NCBI GenBank assembly: GCA_020249925.1
Contig: JADCER010000004.1
Span: 124,001 to 188,000 of the forward strand
Reading direction: 5' to 3'
Origin: Roseomonas sp.
GTDB lineage: Bacteria; Pseudomonadota; Alphaproteobacteria; Acetobacterales; Acetobacteraceae
Length of the DNA: 64,000 nt
The notes beneath the pieces are model-generated. The model searched no databases. It saw nothing but the letters and a program-made list of their open reading frames with translations, and was not told the origin of the DNA. Made by a program: the position numbers and the translations under genes. Shown in pieces: positions 34,532 through 43,901 of this stretch; the stretch's first letter is position 1, and each line of letters opens with the position of its first letter.

Positions 34532-35656
34532 ATGCCTACCGCCACGCCCAGCCCTGCCGAAAGCCTTGCCCTCTGGCGCCTTGCCGAGACCGAGGGGATC
34601 GGCCCCATGGGCTTTCGCCGCCTGCTCGCCCGCCATGGCAGTGGGCGCGCGGCTTTGGAGGCTTTGCCCCGCCTGCTCGCCAAACGCGAAACCCCGGCGC
34701 GCATCCCAAGCCTGGATGAGGCGCGCCGCGAAGCCGATGCCATGGCGAAGCTTGGCGCGCGCTTCATCTTTTGGGGCGGTGCTGACTACCCGCCCTTGCT
34801 CGCCCTGCTGCCCGATGCCCCGGCGATGCTCGCGGTGCAGGGCGATGCCGCCTTGCTGGCGCAGGTGCCAAGCTTCGCCATTGTCGGCGCGCGCAATGCC
34901 TCCGCCGCCGGCCGGCGCATCGCCGAAGACATTGCGGAGGCGCTGACCAAGGCGGGCGTGCTGGTGATCTCGGGCCTCGCGCGCGGGGTGGATGCGGCGG
35001 CGCATCAGGGTGCCTTGCGGGCGGGGCGGACGCTGGCCGTGCTGCCGGGCGGCTTGGATGTTGCCTATCCGCCGGAAAACGCCGCACTTCAGGCGCGGAT
35101 TGGCCGTGAAGGCGCGCTGGTGGCGGAACATGCCTTAGGCACCGCGCCACTCGCGCGACATTTCCCGAAGCGCAACCGGATCGTGGCCGGGCTTTCGCTG
35201 GGTGTGTTGGTGGTGGAAGCCGCCGAACGCTCCGGCACGCTGATCACCGCCCGCCTTGCTTTGGAAGCGGGGCGAGAGGTCTTTGCCATCCCCGGCAGCC
35301 CGCTTGATCCGCGCAGCCGCGGCGCCAATGACCTGATCCGCCAGGGTGCCCATTTGGTGGAATCAGCCGCCGATGTGCTGGCGCATCTGCCCGAAGCGCC
35401 GCGCGATGCCCCGCTTTTTGCCCTGCCCGACCCCCCGGAAATGCCGATCCCCGAGGATGCACCGCCTGAGGCCACACCCGGCGAATATGGTCAACTCATT
35501 GATTTGATTGGAATGGCACCGATATCTGTTGACGATCTGCTCCGGCGCTGTCACCTCTCACCCCCCGCGCTCCAGGCGGCGCTCGCCGATCTGGAACTGG
35601 AAGGCCGGGTGGATATGCTGCCTGGCCATCGGGTAGCGCTATCCGGGCGAGGGTGA
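34532..35656 (+). CDS. dprA: DNA-processing protein DprA
   Basis: About 374 residues. The N-terminal helical/SAM-like part (LAETEGIGPMGFRRLLARHG) is followed by the Rossmann DNA-binding core (FAIVGARNASAAGRRIAEDI, GLARGVDAAAHQGALRAG, LPGGLDVAYPPENAAL) and a C-terminal winged helix (SVDDLLRRCHLSPPALQAAL). DprA loads RecA on incoming single strands during transformation. The ATG at 34532 is preferred over an upstream TTG. The stop overlaps the extended topA frame. Confidence 0.94.
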   Translation: MPTATPSPAESLALWRLAETEGIGPMGFRRLLARHGSGRAALEALPRLLAKRETPARIPSLDEARREADAMAKLGARFIFWGGADYPPLLALLPDAPAMLAVQGDAALLAQVPSFAIVGARNASAAGRRIAEDIAEALTKAGVLVISGLARGVDAAAHQGALRAGRTLAVLPGGLDVAYPPENAALQARIGREGALVAEHALGTAPLARHFPKRNRIVAGLSLGVLVVEAAERSGTLITARLALEAGREVFAIPGSPLDPRSRGANDLIRQGAHLVESAADVLAHLPEAPRDAPLFALPDPPEMPIPEDAPPEATPGEYGQLIDLIGMAPISVDDLLRRCHLSPPALQAALADLELEGRVDMLPGHRVALSGRG

Positions 35657-35667
35657 ATCGGGAAGGC

Positions 35668-38436
35668 ATGAGCGACGTAGTCGTGGTTGAATCGCCGGCC
35701 AAGGCGAAGACAATCGAAAAATATCTCGGCCGCGATTTCACGGTTTTGGCCTCCTATGGCCATGTCCGCGATCTGGAAGAAAAGGATGGCGCGGTCCTGC
35801 CCGATCAGGATTTCGCCATGCTCTGGGGCAAGGACCCGCGCGGTGAGCAGCAGGTGGGCAAGATTGCCTCCGCCCTTAAGGGTGCCAAGCGTCTGTTCCT
35901 GGCGACTGACCCGGACCGCGAAGGGGAAGCGATTTCCTGGCATGTGAAGGATATGCTGGCCGAGCGCGGGGCGCTGAAGGGCAAGCATGTTCAGCGCATC
36001 ACCTTCAATGAAATCACCAAACGCGCCGTGCAATATGCGGTGGCGCATCCGCGCGATTTGGATCAGCCGCTGATCGAAGCCTATCTGGCGCGCCGCGCGC
36101 TGGATTATTTGGTCGGCTATACGCTTTCGCCGGTGCTTTGGCGGAAGCTTCCGGGTTCACGTTCCGCAGGCCGCGTGCAATCCGTGGCACTCCGCCTGAT
36201 CTGCGAACGCGAAGCGGAAATTGAGGCGTTTCGCGCCCGCGAATACTGGACCATTGAAGGCCGCTTCACCACGGCGGCGGGCGCGCCTTTCACCGCGCGG
36301 CTCACGCATCTTGAAGGCCGCAAGCTGGAGCAATTCGACCTGCCGGATGAAGCGGCGGCGATGCGCGCCAAAAAGCTCGCCGAAGGTGGCAGCTATAGTG
36401 TCGCTTCGGTGGAAAAGCGTCGCGTGCGGCGCAACCCGCCGCCGCCCTTCATGACCTCAACCTTGCAGATGGAAGCATCGCGCAAGCTTGGCATGGGCGC
36501 GCAGCAAACCATGCGCACGGCGCAGGCTTTGTATGAGGCAGGGCACATCACCTATATGCGGACGGATGGCGTGACCATGGCGCGCGAAGCGATTGCCGCC
36601 ATTCGTGATCACGTCAAAAGCGCATTCGGGCCGAATTACATGCCTGCCGCGCCGCGCGAATATGCCTCCAAGGCGAAGAACGCGCAGGAAGCGCATGAGG
36701 CGATCCGCCCGACCGATGTCACCCGCAGCCCGGATACCATGGGCGGCGAATTGGAAGGCGCGCAGGCCAGGCTTTATGATCTGATCTGGAAGCGCGCAGT
36801 GGCATCCCAAATGGCTTCGGCCGAGATGGACCAGACCGCGGTCGAAATCACCGCCAAGGATGGCCGCGCCAATTTCCGCGCCACCGGTTCTGTCATTGCC
36901 TTTGACGGCTTTCTGAAACTCTACCGCGAAGATGAGGATGATCGTGCGGCCGATGCGCGTGCCGGCATCCTGCCAGGCGCCCCCGCCGAGGATGAGGAAA
37001 GCCGCATCCTGCCGCCGATGCGGGAAAAGGAAGCGCTGAAGCGCGGCGACATCGCTGCAAGCCAGCATTTCACCCAGCCACCGCCGCGTTATTCCGAAGC
37101 CTCGCTTGTCAAAAAGCTTGAGGAACTGGGCATTGGGCGGCCTTCCACCTATGCCTCCATCCTGCAGCGCTTGCAGGATTTGAAATATGTCTCGCTCGAA
37201 AAGCGGCGTTTTATCGCGCAGGATTTGGGGCGGATGGTCACCACCTTCCTGGTGCGGTTTTTCGAAAAATACGTGGATACCGGCTTCACCTCCGCCATGG
37301 AGGAGAAGCTTGATGAAATCTCCGGCGGGCGGGCGGAATGGCGCGCGGTGATGCATGCCTTCTGGGATGAATTCTCCCGCGCCGTGGAAGCGACCAAGGA
37401 TCTGAAAGTGCGCGACGTGATTGACGCGCTGGATGAGGATTTGGGGCCGCATATCTTCCCCGCGCGCGGTGATGGCACGGACCCGCGCGTTTGCCCAAGC
37501 TGTTCTGCCGGGCGGCTTGGCCTGCGGCTCGGGCGCGGTGGCGCCTTTATTGGTTGTTCGAATTATCCGGAATGCCGCTACACGCGGCCCTTCGGTGTGG
37601 GCTCAGCCGATGGCGAAGGTGCCAGCGCGGATCGCGAATTGGGCAAGGACCCCGCAACTGGCCAGGCCGTCACGCTGCGCCGCGGGCCTTACGGGGTTTA
37701 TGTGCAGCTTGGGGAGCCCGGCACCGATGCCAAGGGCAAACCCACCAAGCCGCGCCGCGCGAGCCTCGCTGCCGGGCAGAACCCGGAAAACATGACTTTG
37801 GAAGCGGCGCTTGGCTTGCTGTCCTTGCCGCGCGTGATTGGCATTGATCCGGAAAGCAAGGAAGAAATCACCGCCGGGCTTGGCCGCTTCGGGCCTTATG
37901 TGCGCTGTGGCAGCATCTTCAAATCCTTGGACAAGGATGATGATGTGCTGACCATCGGGCTCAATCGCGCGATTGCGCTTTTGGCTGATGCACGGTCGCG
38001 CATTCGCGAATTGGGACCGCATCCGAAGGACGGGGAAATGGTCGTGGTGCGCAAGGGGCGTTTTGGGCCTTATGCGCAGCATGGGCGGACCGTTGCCAAT
38101 CTGCCGCGCGATCTGGCGATGGAAGACGCTGAGCTTGCCGATATGGTCACGCTGCTCGCCGAAAAGGGCAAGGAGATGAAGGCGCGCGGTGCCGCTGCCC
38201 GCAAGGGTGCGAAGGGTGGCGCGCGCAAGGCCGCCGCCGCTGCGCCCGCCGCCACCAAGGCGAAACCAGCAGCCAAGGCGAAACCAGTGGCCAAGGCGAA
38301 GCCAGCCGCCGCGAAAGCGAAGCCTGTAACGGCAAAGGCCAAGCCCGCCGCCAAGCCAAAAGCCGCCGCTGCCAAGCCAAAGGCCGCGACCACCAAGGCA
38401 AAAGCCAAGCCCGCCGCCCGCAAGAGCAGCCGCTGA
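35668..38436 (+). CDS. topA: DNA topoisomerase I
   Basis: About 922 residues. The N-terminal Toprim domain (VVVESPAKAKTIEKYLG, later TDPDREGEAISWH) is followed by the cleavage domain with active Tyr296 in ITYMRTDG, then a zinc-finger (PSCSAGRLGLRLGRGG, then FIGCSNYPEC) and repeated C-terminal topoisomerase modules with GRFGPYV / GRFGPYAQHG. The last ~75 residues are an Ala/Lys/Pro-rich tail of AKPAAKAKP-like repeats that should bind DNA non-specifically. It relaxes negative supercoils. Start ATG at 35668 after GGGAAGGC; a GTG five codons upstream is possible. Confidence 0.97.
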   Translation: MSDVVVVESPAKAKTIEKYLGRDFTVLASYGHVRDLEEKDGAVLPDQDFAMLWGKDPRGEQQVGKIASALKGAKRLFLATDPDREGEAISWHVKDMLAERGALKGKHVQRITFNEITKRAVQYAVAHPRDLDQPLIEAYLARRALDYLVGYTLSPVLWRKLPGSRSAGRVQSVALRLICEREAEIEAFRAREYWTIEGRFTTAAGAPFTARLTHLEGRKLEQFDLPDEAAAMRAKKLAEGGSYSVASVEKRRVRRNPPPPFMTSTLQMEASRKLGMGAQQTMRTAQALYEAGHITYMRTDGVTMAREAIAAIRDHVKSAFGPNYMPAAPREYASKAKNAQEAHEAIRPTDVTRSPDTMGGELEGAQARLYDLIWKRAVASQMASAEMDQTAVEITAKDGRANFRATGSVIAFDGFLKLYREDEDDRAADARAGILPGAPAEDEESRILPPMREKEALKRGDIAASQHFTQPPPRYSEASLVKKLEELGIGRPSTYASILQRLQDLKYVSLEKRRFIAQDLGRMVTTFLVRFFEKYVDTGFTSAMEEKLDEISGGRAEWRAVMHAFWDEFSRAVEATKDLKVRDVIDALDEDLGPHIFPARGDGTDPRVCPSCSAGRLGLRLGRGGAFIGCSNYPECRYTRPFGVGSADGEGASADRELGKDPATGQAVTLRRGPYGVYVQLGEPGTDAKGKPTKPRRASLAAGQNPENMTLEAALGLLSLPRVIGIDPESKEEITAGLGRFGPYVRCGSIFKSLDKDDDVLTIGLNRAIALLADARSRIRELGPHPKDGEMVVVRKGRFGPYAQHGRTVANLPRDLAMEDAELADMVTLLAEKGKEMKARGAAARKGAKGGARKAAAAAPAATKAKPAAKAKPVAKAKPAAAKAKPVTAKAKPAAKPKAAAAKPKAATTKAKAKPAARKSSR

Positions 38437-38437
38437 G

Positions 38438-40702
38438 ATGCCGCGTCGCGGCCCGCCGGTGAAAGGCCATAAGGCCCGATCCCGCGCCGCCTCCGGCCCC
38501 GCGGCCAGCGCCAAACGTCGCAGTACGGCGCGTCGGGCTGGCGAAGGCACGGGGGAACTCCCTTCCAAGGCAGCGCTGCGCGGTTTTATCGCGGAAGCCA
38601 AGGGCCGCGTGACCAAATCCGAAATCGCCCGCGCCTTTGGCCTGAGTACGGATCAGCGCCCTGCCTTGCGCCAAATGATGCGCGAATTGGCCGAAGAAGG
38701 CGGCTCCAGCCCCGCCGGCAAGCGCGCCATTATCGCGCCCGGCCGCCTGCCGGATATGGCGCCGGTGGAAGTGACCGGCACCGACCCGGATGGCGATCCC
38801 ATCGCGCGCCCGCTGCAATGGGACGGTGAGGGGCGCCCACCCGTCATCTATATGCGCCCGGAAGGCAAAGGCCGCCCGGCGCTCGCGGTTGGGGAACGCG
38901 TACTCGCGCGCCTCAAGCCCATCGGTGCCGGCAAATATGAAGGCCGCACCTTCAAGCGCATCGCGGGCAGCGCACCGGCGCGCATCCTGGGCGTTTATGA
39001 GGAAGGGCGCATCATCCCGACCGATCGGCGCCAGAAGGGCGAATGGATGGTCCCACCCGGTGAAGCCGGTGGTGCCAAGCCAGGCGATATCGTTTTGGCC
39101 GAGCCCTTACCCGCCACGCGGCATTTCGGGCCGAAGCCGGCACGGATTATCGAAAGCCTGGGCGTGATGGGCGAACCGCGTTCGGTTTCCCTGATCTGCA
39201 TCCATGCCCATGGCATTCCCGATGTCTTCCCTGCCGAAGCCTTGCGCGAAGCGGAAGCGGCGAAGGGTGTCACGGCCCGCGGGCGGGTTGATTTGCGCGA
39301 CCTGCCGCTGGTGACGATTGATGGCGATGATGCGCGCGATTTCGATGATGCCGTGCATGCGGAACCCGATGGCGCCGGCTGGAAAGTGACGGTCGCCATT
39401 GCCGATGTCGCGCATTATGTCGGCCCTGACAGCCATTTGGACCGCGAAGCCTGGGCGCGGGGCAATTCGGTCTATTTCCCCGACCGCGTGGTGCCGATGC
39501 TGCCCGAGGCGCTTTCCAATGGCTGGTGCAGCCTGCGCCCGCGCGAAGATCGCGGCTGCCTTTTTGTTGAAATGCGCTTTGATGGCGCGGGGCGAAAGAC
39601 CGGGCATCGCTTCGGGCGCGGCATCATGCGCTCTGCCGCGCGGCTCACTTACGAACAGGCGCAGGCGAGTTTTGAAGCGGGCTGCGAACCGGAAGGCTTG
39701 GCCCCCGGCCATATGGCCAGCCTCTACGGCGCCTTCCGCGCCTTGCTGGCGGCGCGTGAGGCGCGCGGCACGCTGGATCTCGATCTGCCGGAACGGCGCG
39801 TACTGCTGGATGACAAGGGGCGCGTCACGGCGGTGGTGCCGCGCGCGCGGCTCGATTCCCATCGGTTGATCGAGGAATTCATGGTCGCCGCCAATGTCTG
39901 CGCGGCGGAGGAATTGGAACGCCTGATCCAGCCCTGCATGTATCGCGTGCATGACCGGCCTTCGGATTTGAAGCTGGAAGGGCTCAGGCAATTTCTGCGC
40001 AGCCTGGAATTGTCGCTCCCGCCCGGTGATCGGCTGCATCCGCGCGACTTCGCGGCCTTGCTCGCGCTGGTGAAGGAAAGCCCGCACGAACGCCTGGTGC
40101 ATGAAACCGTGCTGCGCAGCCAATCCCAGGCGGCCTATGCGCCAGACAATATCGGGCATTTCGGCCTGGCCTTGGCGCGCTATGCGCATTTCACCTCACC
40201 TATCAGGCGCTATGCGGATTTGCTCGTGCATCGCGCGCTGATCCGTGGCTTGAAGCTTGGCGGCGATGGCTTGGCGGAAGTGGAAGCGGCGCGGTTTTTG
40301 GAAACCGGCGAACACATCACCGCGACCGAACGCCGCGCTGCGGCGGCGGAACGCGATGCGGTTGATCGCTACCTTGCGGCATATATGTCAGAGCGCGTGG
40401 GAAATATCTTCGCCGCGCGCATTTCAGGGGTGACACGCTTCGGACTGTTTGTCACTTTGGATGAGAATGGCGCGAGCGGAATCGTACCGCTTGGCTCATT
40501 GCCGGATGATAGATGGGATCAGGACGAAGCCACGCAGCGCCTGGCTGGTCGCAGGACAGGTCTGACCTTTACGCTGGGTCAGTCTGTGGAAGTGCGGCTG
40601 CGGGAAGCGACCGCGCGCACGGGCGGGATGGTGTTCCACATCATGCAGGGCATGCCCAAACGCGGCGGTCGGCCGGCGCCGCCGCGGCGTGGGCGGCGCT
40701 GA
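38438..40702 (+). CDS. rnr: ribonuclease R
   Basis: 754 residues. The basic N-terminus and winged helix (ALRGFIAEAKGRVTKSEIAR) are followed by cold-shock domains, the RNB catalytic core with the acidic cluster TIDGDDARDFDDAVHAEPD, the family motif HFTSPIRRYADLLVHRALI, and a C-terminal S1 domain (VGNIFAARISGVTRFGLFVT). It is a processive 3'-5' exoribonuclease for structured RNA. It starts one base after topA; its stop region holds the start of the S41 protease gene. Confidence 0.96.
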   Translation: MPRRGPPVKGHKARSRAASGPAASAKRRSTARRAGEGTGELPSKAALRGFIAEAKGRVTKSEIARAFGLSTDQRPALRQMMRELAEEGGSSPAGKRAIIAPGRLPDMAPVEVTGTDPDGDPIARPLQWDGEGRPPVIYMRPEGKGRPALAVGERVLARLKPIGAGKYEGRTFKRIAGSAPARILGVYEEGRIIPTDRRQKGEWMVPPGEAGGAKPGDIVLAEPLPATRHFGPKPARIIESLGVMGEPRSVSLICIHAHGIPDVFPAEALREAEAAKGVTARGRVDLRDLPLVTIDGDDARDFDDAVHAEPDGAGWKVTVAIADVAHYVGPDSHLDREAWARGNSVYFPDRVVPMLPEALSNGWCSLRPREDRGCLFVEMRFDGAGRKTGHRFGRGIMRSAARLTYEQAQASFEAGCEPEGLAPGHMASLYGAFRALLAAREARGTLDLDLPERRVLLDDKGRVTAVVPRARLDSHRLIEEFMVAANVCAAEELERLIQPCMYRVHDRPSDLKLEGLRQFLRSLELSLPPGDRLHPRDFAALLALVKESPHERLVHETVLRSQSQAAYAPDNIGHFGLALARYAHFTSPIRRYADLLVHRALIRGLKLGGDGLAEVEAARFLETGEHITATERRAAAAERDAVDRYLAAYMSERVGNIFAARISGVTRFGLFVTLDENGASGIVPLGSLPDDRWDQDEATQRLAGRRTGLTFTLGQSVEVRLREATARTGGMVFHIMQGMPKRGGRPAPPRRGRR

Positions 40703-42273
40703 ACACCCGCGCGCGTATCCTTCTTTCGCTTGCGTTACTGATTCTGCTCTGTGCCTCCGCCCTGCCCCTTGGCGCGGCGCTGGCGCAGGAAGTGCCGCGC
40801 GCCGCGGTGCAGGAAGCGATCCCCCCCTTCCCGCGGGAGGAAATGCGGGACGTGTTTGCCGCCGGCTTCGCCGCCATCCTGGATCGGCATATGGAACGCG
40901 CGTTGCCGAGTGATCTGATCACCTGGGGCTTGGCAGGCTTTACCACCCATGATCCAAGCCTGCGCGTCGAACGCCAGGGCCGCGAATTGCGCCTGATGCG
41001 CGCGCGCCGCGTCTTGATCAGCCGCGCGCTGCCGAGTGATTCCACCCGCGGCAGGCCTGAAGCGATTGGCTTGGCAGCGGCCGAAGCCCTGCTGCCGTTT
41101 CAGGAGGCCGCCTGGGCGGCCTCTCCGCCCATTCGGGATTTCGGGCGGGACCGGCTGCTGCGCGCCAGTTTCAACGCGATTTTCGGCCATCTTGACCCTT
41201 TCAGCCGCTATGTGACGCCGGAAGAAGCGCAGCTTGCCCGCGAACGCCGGCTTGGGCAGGGCAGTGTTGGGCTCAGGCTTGCGGCCCAGCGCGGCCAGGT
41301 GGTGGTGGCGGCGGTTACCCCGAATAGTCCGGCGGCCAGTGGCGGCATTCGCGTTGGTGACCGGCTGGTGACTGTTGATGATGAAATGGTCCTGGCCAAT
41401 GACCTGGCCGGCGCGGAGCTGCTTTTGGAAGGCGCTGCCGAGACCGAGGTGACGCTGGTAACCCAGCGCGCCGGACGCAGAAGGAGTGTGACGCTACGCC
41501 GCGTGGCGCAGCGCGTGGAAACCGTGACATCGGCCATGCGCGATGGGGTGCTGCATCTGCGCCTTTCTGGCTTTACCGCACTCACCTCCGCTCAGGTCAC
41601 GGGTTTTGTCGAAGCGGCCTTCGCGGGCGCCAATCCGCCGCGCGGCCTTGTCTTGGATTTGCGCGGCAATCGCGGCGGGATCCTGACCCAGGCGGTGGCG
41701 GTGGCGGATATCTTCCTTGATGCGGGGGAGATTGTGGGCACTGCCGGGCGCCATCCTGAGGCCAATCGGCGCTACAGCGCATCCGATACGGACCTCGCGC
41801 AAGGGCGGCCCATTGTGGTGATGGTGGATGGGCGCACCGCCTCGGCGGCGGAAATCCTGGCGGCAGCCTTGGCCGAACGTGGCCGGGCTGCGGTGCTTGG
41901 CACCGGCACCCAGGGCAAGGGCCTGGTGCAAATCCTGCTGCCCTTGCCCAATGGCGGGGAATTGCAATTGAGCTGGTCGCGCATTGTCATGCCATCCGGC
42001 TGGCCTTTGCAGGGGGCGGGGCTTTTGCCGGCGCTTTGCACTGCGGGCGGGGATGAGGCAGCGGCGACCGGCCTGGCAGCGCTGAGGGCGGGGCAACAAC
42101 CCATGGGCGCGGTACTGGCGCGCCTGCTTGCCCTGCGGCCACCGGTCTCGGCGCTTGAGGCAAGCATCCTGCGGGAGAGCTGCCCAAGCCTGGATGCGGT
42201 GGAGCGAGAGGTGGATTTCGCCCAGTCACTGGTGACGGATGCAACGGCCTATCGGGCGGCCCTGATGCGCTGA
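40699..42273 (+). CDS. S41 family C-terminal processing peptidase
   Basis: About 524 residues if translation begins at the CTG overlapping the rnr stop. A good signal peptide (RARILLSLALLILLCASALP) then follows at once. A PDZ domain (VVVAAVTPNSPAASGGIRVG) precedes the protease domain with Ser382 in GRTASAAEIL and Lys407 in GTQGKGLVQ, the Ser/Lys dyad. No ATG, GTG or TTG lies between an ATG at 40513, deep inside rnr, and a GTG after the signal peptide, so the start is unsettled. It is a secreted or membrane-anchored periplasmic protease. Confidence 0.88.
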   Translation: MNTRARILLSLALLILLCASALPLGAALAQEVPRAAVQEAIPPFPREEMRDVFAAGFAAILDRHMERALPSDLITWGLAGFTTHDPSLRVERQGRELRLMRARRVLISRALPSDSTRGRPEAIGLAAAEALLPFQEAAWAASPPIRDFGRDRLLRASFNAIFGHLDPFSRYVTPEEAQLARERRLGQGSVGLRLAAQRGQVVVAAVTPNSPAASGGIRVGDRLVTVDDEMVLANDLAGAELLLEGAAETEVTLVTQRAGRRRSVTLRRVAQRVETVTSAMRDGVLHLRLSGFTALTSAQVTGFVEAAFAGANPPRGLVLDLRGNRGGILTQAVAVADIFLDAGEIVGTAGRHPEANRRYSASDTDLAQGRPIVVMVDGRTASAAEILAAALAERGRAAVLGTGTQGKGLVQILLPLPNGGELQLSWSRIVMPSGWPLQGAGLLPALCTAGGDEAAATGLAALRAGQQPMGAVLARLLALRPPVSALEASILRESCPSLDAVEREVDFAQSLVTDATAYRAALMR

Positions 42274-42377
42274 AACCGGGATGGGCTTGCTTTTCCCCTT
42301 GACGAAAACTTCGGCATGCTTAGGAAGGGGCCAAGGAAACCATCGGCCCAGCGGCCGGCGGGCTGGAGTTTTTGACC

Positions 42378-42545
42378 ATGGCCAAATCGAACACCATCCT
42401 CATTCGCCTCGTGAGCAGCGCGGAGACGGGTTATTTCTACGTGACGAAGAAGAACACGCGGAACATGACCGGTAAGATGGAAAAGAAGAAGTATGATCCC
42501 GTGGCGCGCAAGCACGTCGTGTTTCGCGAAGCCAAGATCAAATAG
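42378..42545 (+). CDS. rpmG: 50S ribosomal protein L33
   Basis: 55 residues: begins [20 protein letters not shown] and ends [11 protein letters not shown]. It is the cysteine-free (zinc-independent) form of L33, with [19 protein letters not shown] in the middle. The gene follows the S41 protease after about 100 bases, probably with its own promoter, and is closed by a strong terminator. Confidence 0.95.
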   Translation: MAKSNTILIRLVSSAETGYFYVTKKNTRNMTGKMEKKKYDPVARKHVVFREAKIK

Positions 42546-42581
42546 ACTGCCGGCACAAAGGCCCCTTCGGGTGGTCTCGGC

Positions 42582-42613
42582 AAGGGCGGGGTTTCCCGCC
42601 CTTTTGTTGTTTT
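42582..42613 (+). terminator. intrinsic terminator of rpmG
   Basis: Arms AAGGGCGGG and CCCGCCCTT (loop GTTT) are followed by TTGTTGTTTT. It is a clear rho-independent terminator closing the plus-strand housekeeping run. Confidence 0.9.
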
Positions 42614-42693
42614 GGGGCAATATTCGATCTGGCAAATTCTTGAGATCGAGCTTCTTGCGTTAGGCGCCTGGCTGAGAATCCGCTACAGCGTGG

Positions 42694-42726
42694 TGCGTGA
42701 ACCCATGTGAACGCAACATGCTCTAG
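42694..42726. repeat. intergenic palindromic repeat, family A copy 2
   Basis: 33 bases identical, in inverted orientation, to the first 33 bases of the palindrome at 10192-10235 (ending GCAACATGCTCTAG on the plus strand). The opposite arm is degenerate here (TACAGCGTGG in place of the expected match), so this copy is decaying. It lies right before an IS remnant. Confidence 0.85.
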
Positions 42727-42759
42727 CCGGTTTGCCCCATATCTGATTCACTACCCGTC

Positions 42760-42945
42760 ATGAGCAAGACCTTCCGAGCCGCGGATGTGGATCAGGCGTG
42801 GCTTCCAAAGCTGCTTGTCGTCCACCATAGCGCGCAGGCTGGCAAGGTGGCCCCCCAGGATAGCGTGCGAGCCCGGCACATTGGGGAAGGGCGGGGGTCT
42901 CATGCACTGGGGCTAACCCTCACGCGACCTGTGGCGGTGGCATGA
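42760..42945 (+). pseudogene. IS1182-type transposase N-terminal remnant
   Basis: The frame opens MSKTFRAADVDQAWL, the characteristic first residues of IS1182-family transposases, which normally continue with LPPS and a FVP-HLA stretch. Here the match stops after about 15 codons and the rest is unrelated, with the frame ending at 42945, overlapping the next ATG (ATGA). It is an insertion-sequence relic, fused by deletion to sequence abutting hyfC. The exact edge of the IS part cannot be set without a comparison. Confidence 0.6.
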
Positions 42946-43901
42946 GCATCCTCACCGGCCTTCTCACGCAGCTTTTGCACCTGGCGCTGATCCTGGCGCT
43001 GGCGCCGGTGCTGACAGGGTGCGTGCGTTGGCTGAAGGCGCGGCTGATGGGCAGGTGCGGGCCGCATCCCATGCAGCCTTGGCGCGATCTGCTGAAGCTT
43101 TTGAAGAAGCGCCCGGTGTTGGCGGAAAACGCCTCAGCCATTTCGCGTGCCGCGCCTTATGTCGCGGTCGGCGCTGCGTTGCTCGCAGCCACGCTGGTGC
43201 CGAGTTTCGCACGCGGCATGGTATTCGCCCCCTTCGCGGATTTGCTGCTGATTGCAGGGCTTTTGGCACTTGGGCGCTTTGCCATGGCGCTGGCGGGGAT
43301 GGATGTCGGCACATCCTTTGGTGGTTTGGGCGCGACACGCGAAATGGCCTTTGCGGCGCTTGCGGAACCTGCCTTGGTTTTGGCGGCGCTGATCTTCGCC
43401 ATTCTGGCCGGCACGACGAATCTGGATGTGATTATCGGCATTTTTCAGGAAGGCGCGCTTGGGCTGCGCGTGTCGCTTGGCTTCGCGGCAGTGGCGCTGC
43501 TGGCGGTGGCGGTGGCGGAAAATGCACGCATCCCGGTGGATAACCCCGCCACGCATCTGGAACTGACCATGGTGCATGAGGCGATGATCCTGGAAGCATC
43601 CGGCCGGCATTTGGCCTTGTGGGAGTTTCAGGCATCCTTGCGCCTCACGCTTTGGTTGGCGCTGCTGGCGGCGGTGTTTCTGCCCTTCGGCATGGCCGCA
43701 CCCGGCGCAGGACCAATCGCCTGGATCATCGGGCTTCTGGTGTTTATCGCGAAAATGGCGGTGCTTGCCTTGGCGCTTGCCGTGTTTGAATCCGCCATCG
43801 CCAAGATGCGCGTTTTTCGCGTGCCGGAGTTTTTGGGCGCGGCGCTGCTGCTGGGCTTATTGGGTGCCGTGTTCCTGTTTGTCTCAACGGGGCTGTCATG
43901 A
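42942..43901 (+). CDS. hyfC: HyfC-like (NuoH-type) membrane subunit of an Ehr complex
   Basis: 319 residues with about eight membrane segments and the NuoH/HycD signature VAENARIPVDNPATHLELTM followed by VHEAMILEASGRHLAL. NuoH-type subunits connect the peripheral electron-transfer arm to the ion-pumping arm of complex I-like machines. First intact gene of hyfCEFGI; each following gene overlaps the previous stop by 1-4 bases. The usual first gene hyfB is absent and an IS remnant lies in its place. Confidence 0.9.
   Translation: MSILTGLLTQLLHLALILALAPVLTGCVRWLKARLMGRCGPHPMQPWRDLLKLLKKRPVLAENASAISRAAPYVAVGAALLAATLVPSFARGMVFAPFADLLLIAGLLALGRFAMALAGMDVGTSFGGLGATREMAFAALAEPALVLAALIFAILAGTTNLDVIIGIFQEGALGLRVSLGFAAVALLAVAVAENARIPVDNPATHLELTMVHEAMILEASGRHLALWEFQASLRLTLWLALLAAVFLPFGMAAPGAGPIAWIIGLLVFIAKMAVLALALAVFESAIAKMRVFRVPEFLGAALLLGLLGAVFLFVSTGLS

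Noticed and set aside
33770-35131. 453-codon minus-strand frame opposite plsY/dprA
   Set aside because: Antisense to two well-supported genes, with Gln/Arg/His-rich composition typical of shadows.
42751-42903. 50-codon minus frame starting MRPPPFPNVPGSHAIL, vaguely like a cytochrome P450 N-terminus
   Set aside because: Too short, stops before any P450 signature, and overlaps the IS remnant; the proline-rich resemblance is probably chance.
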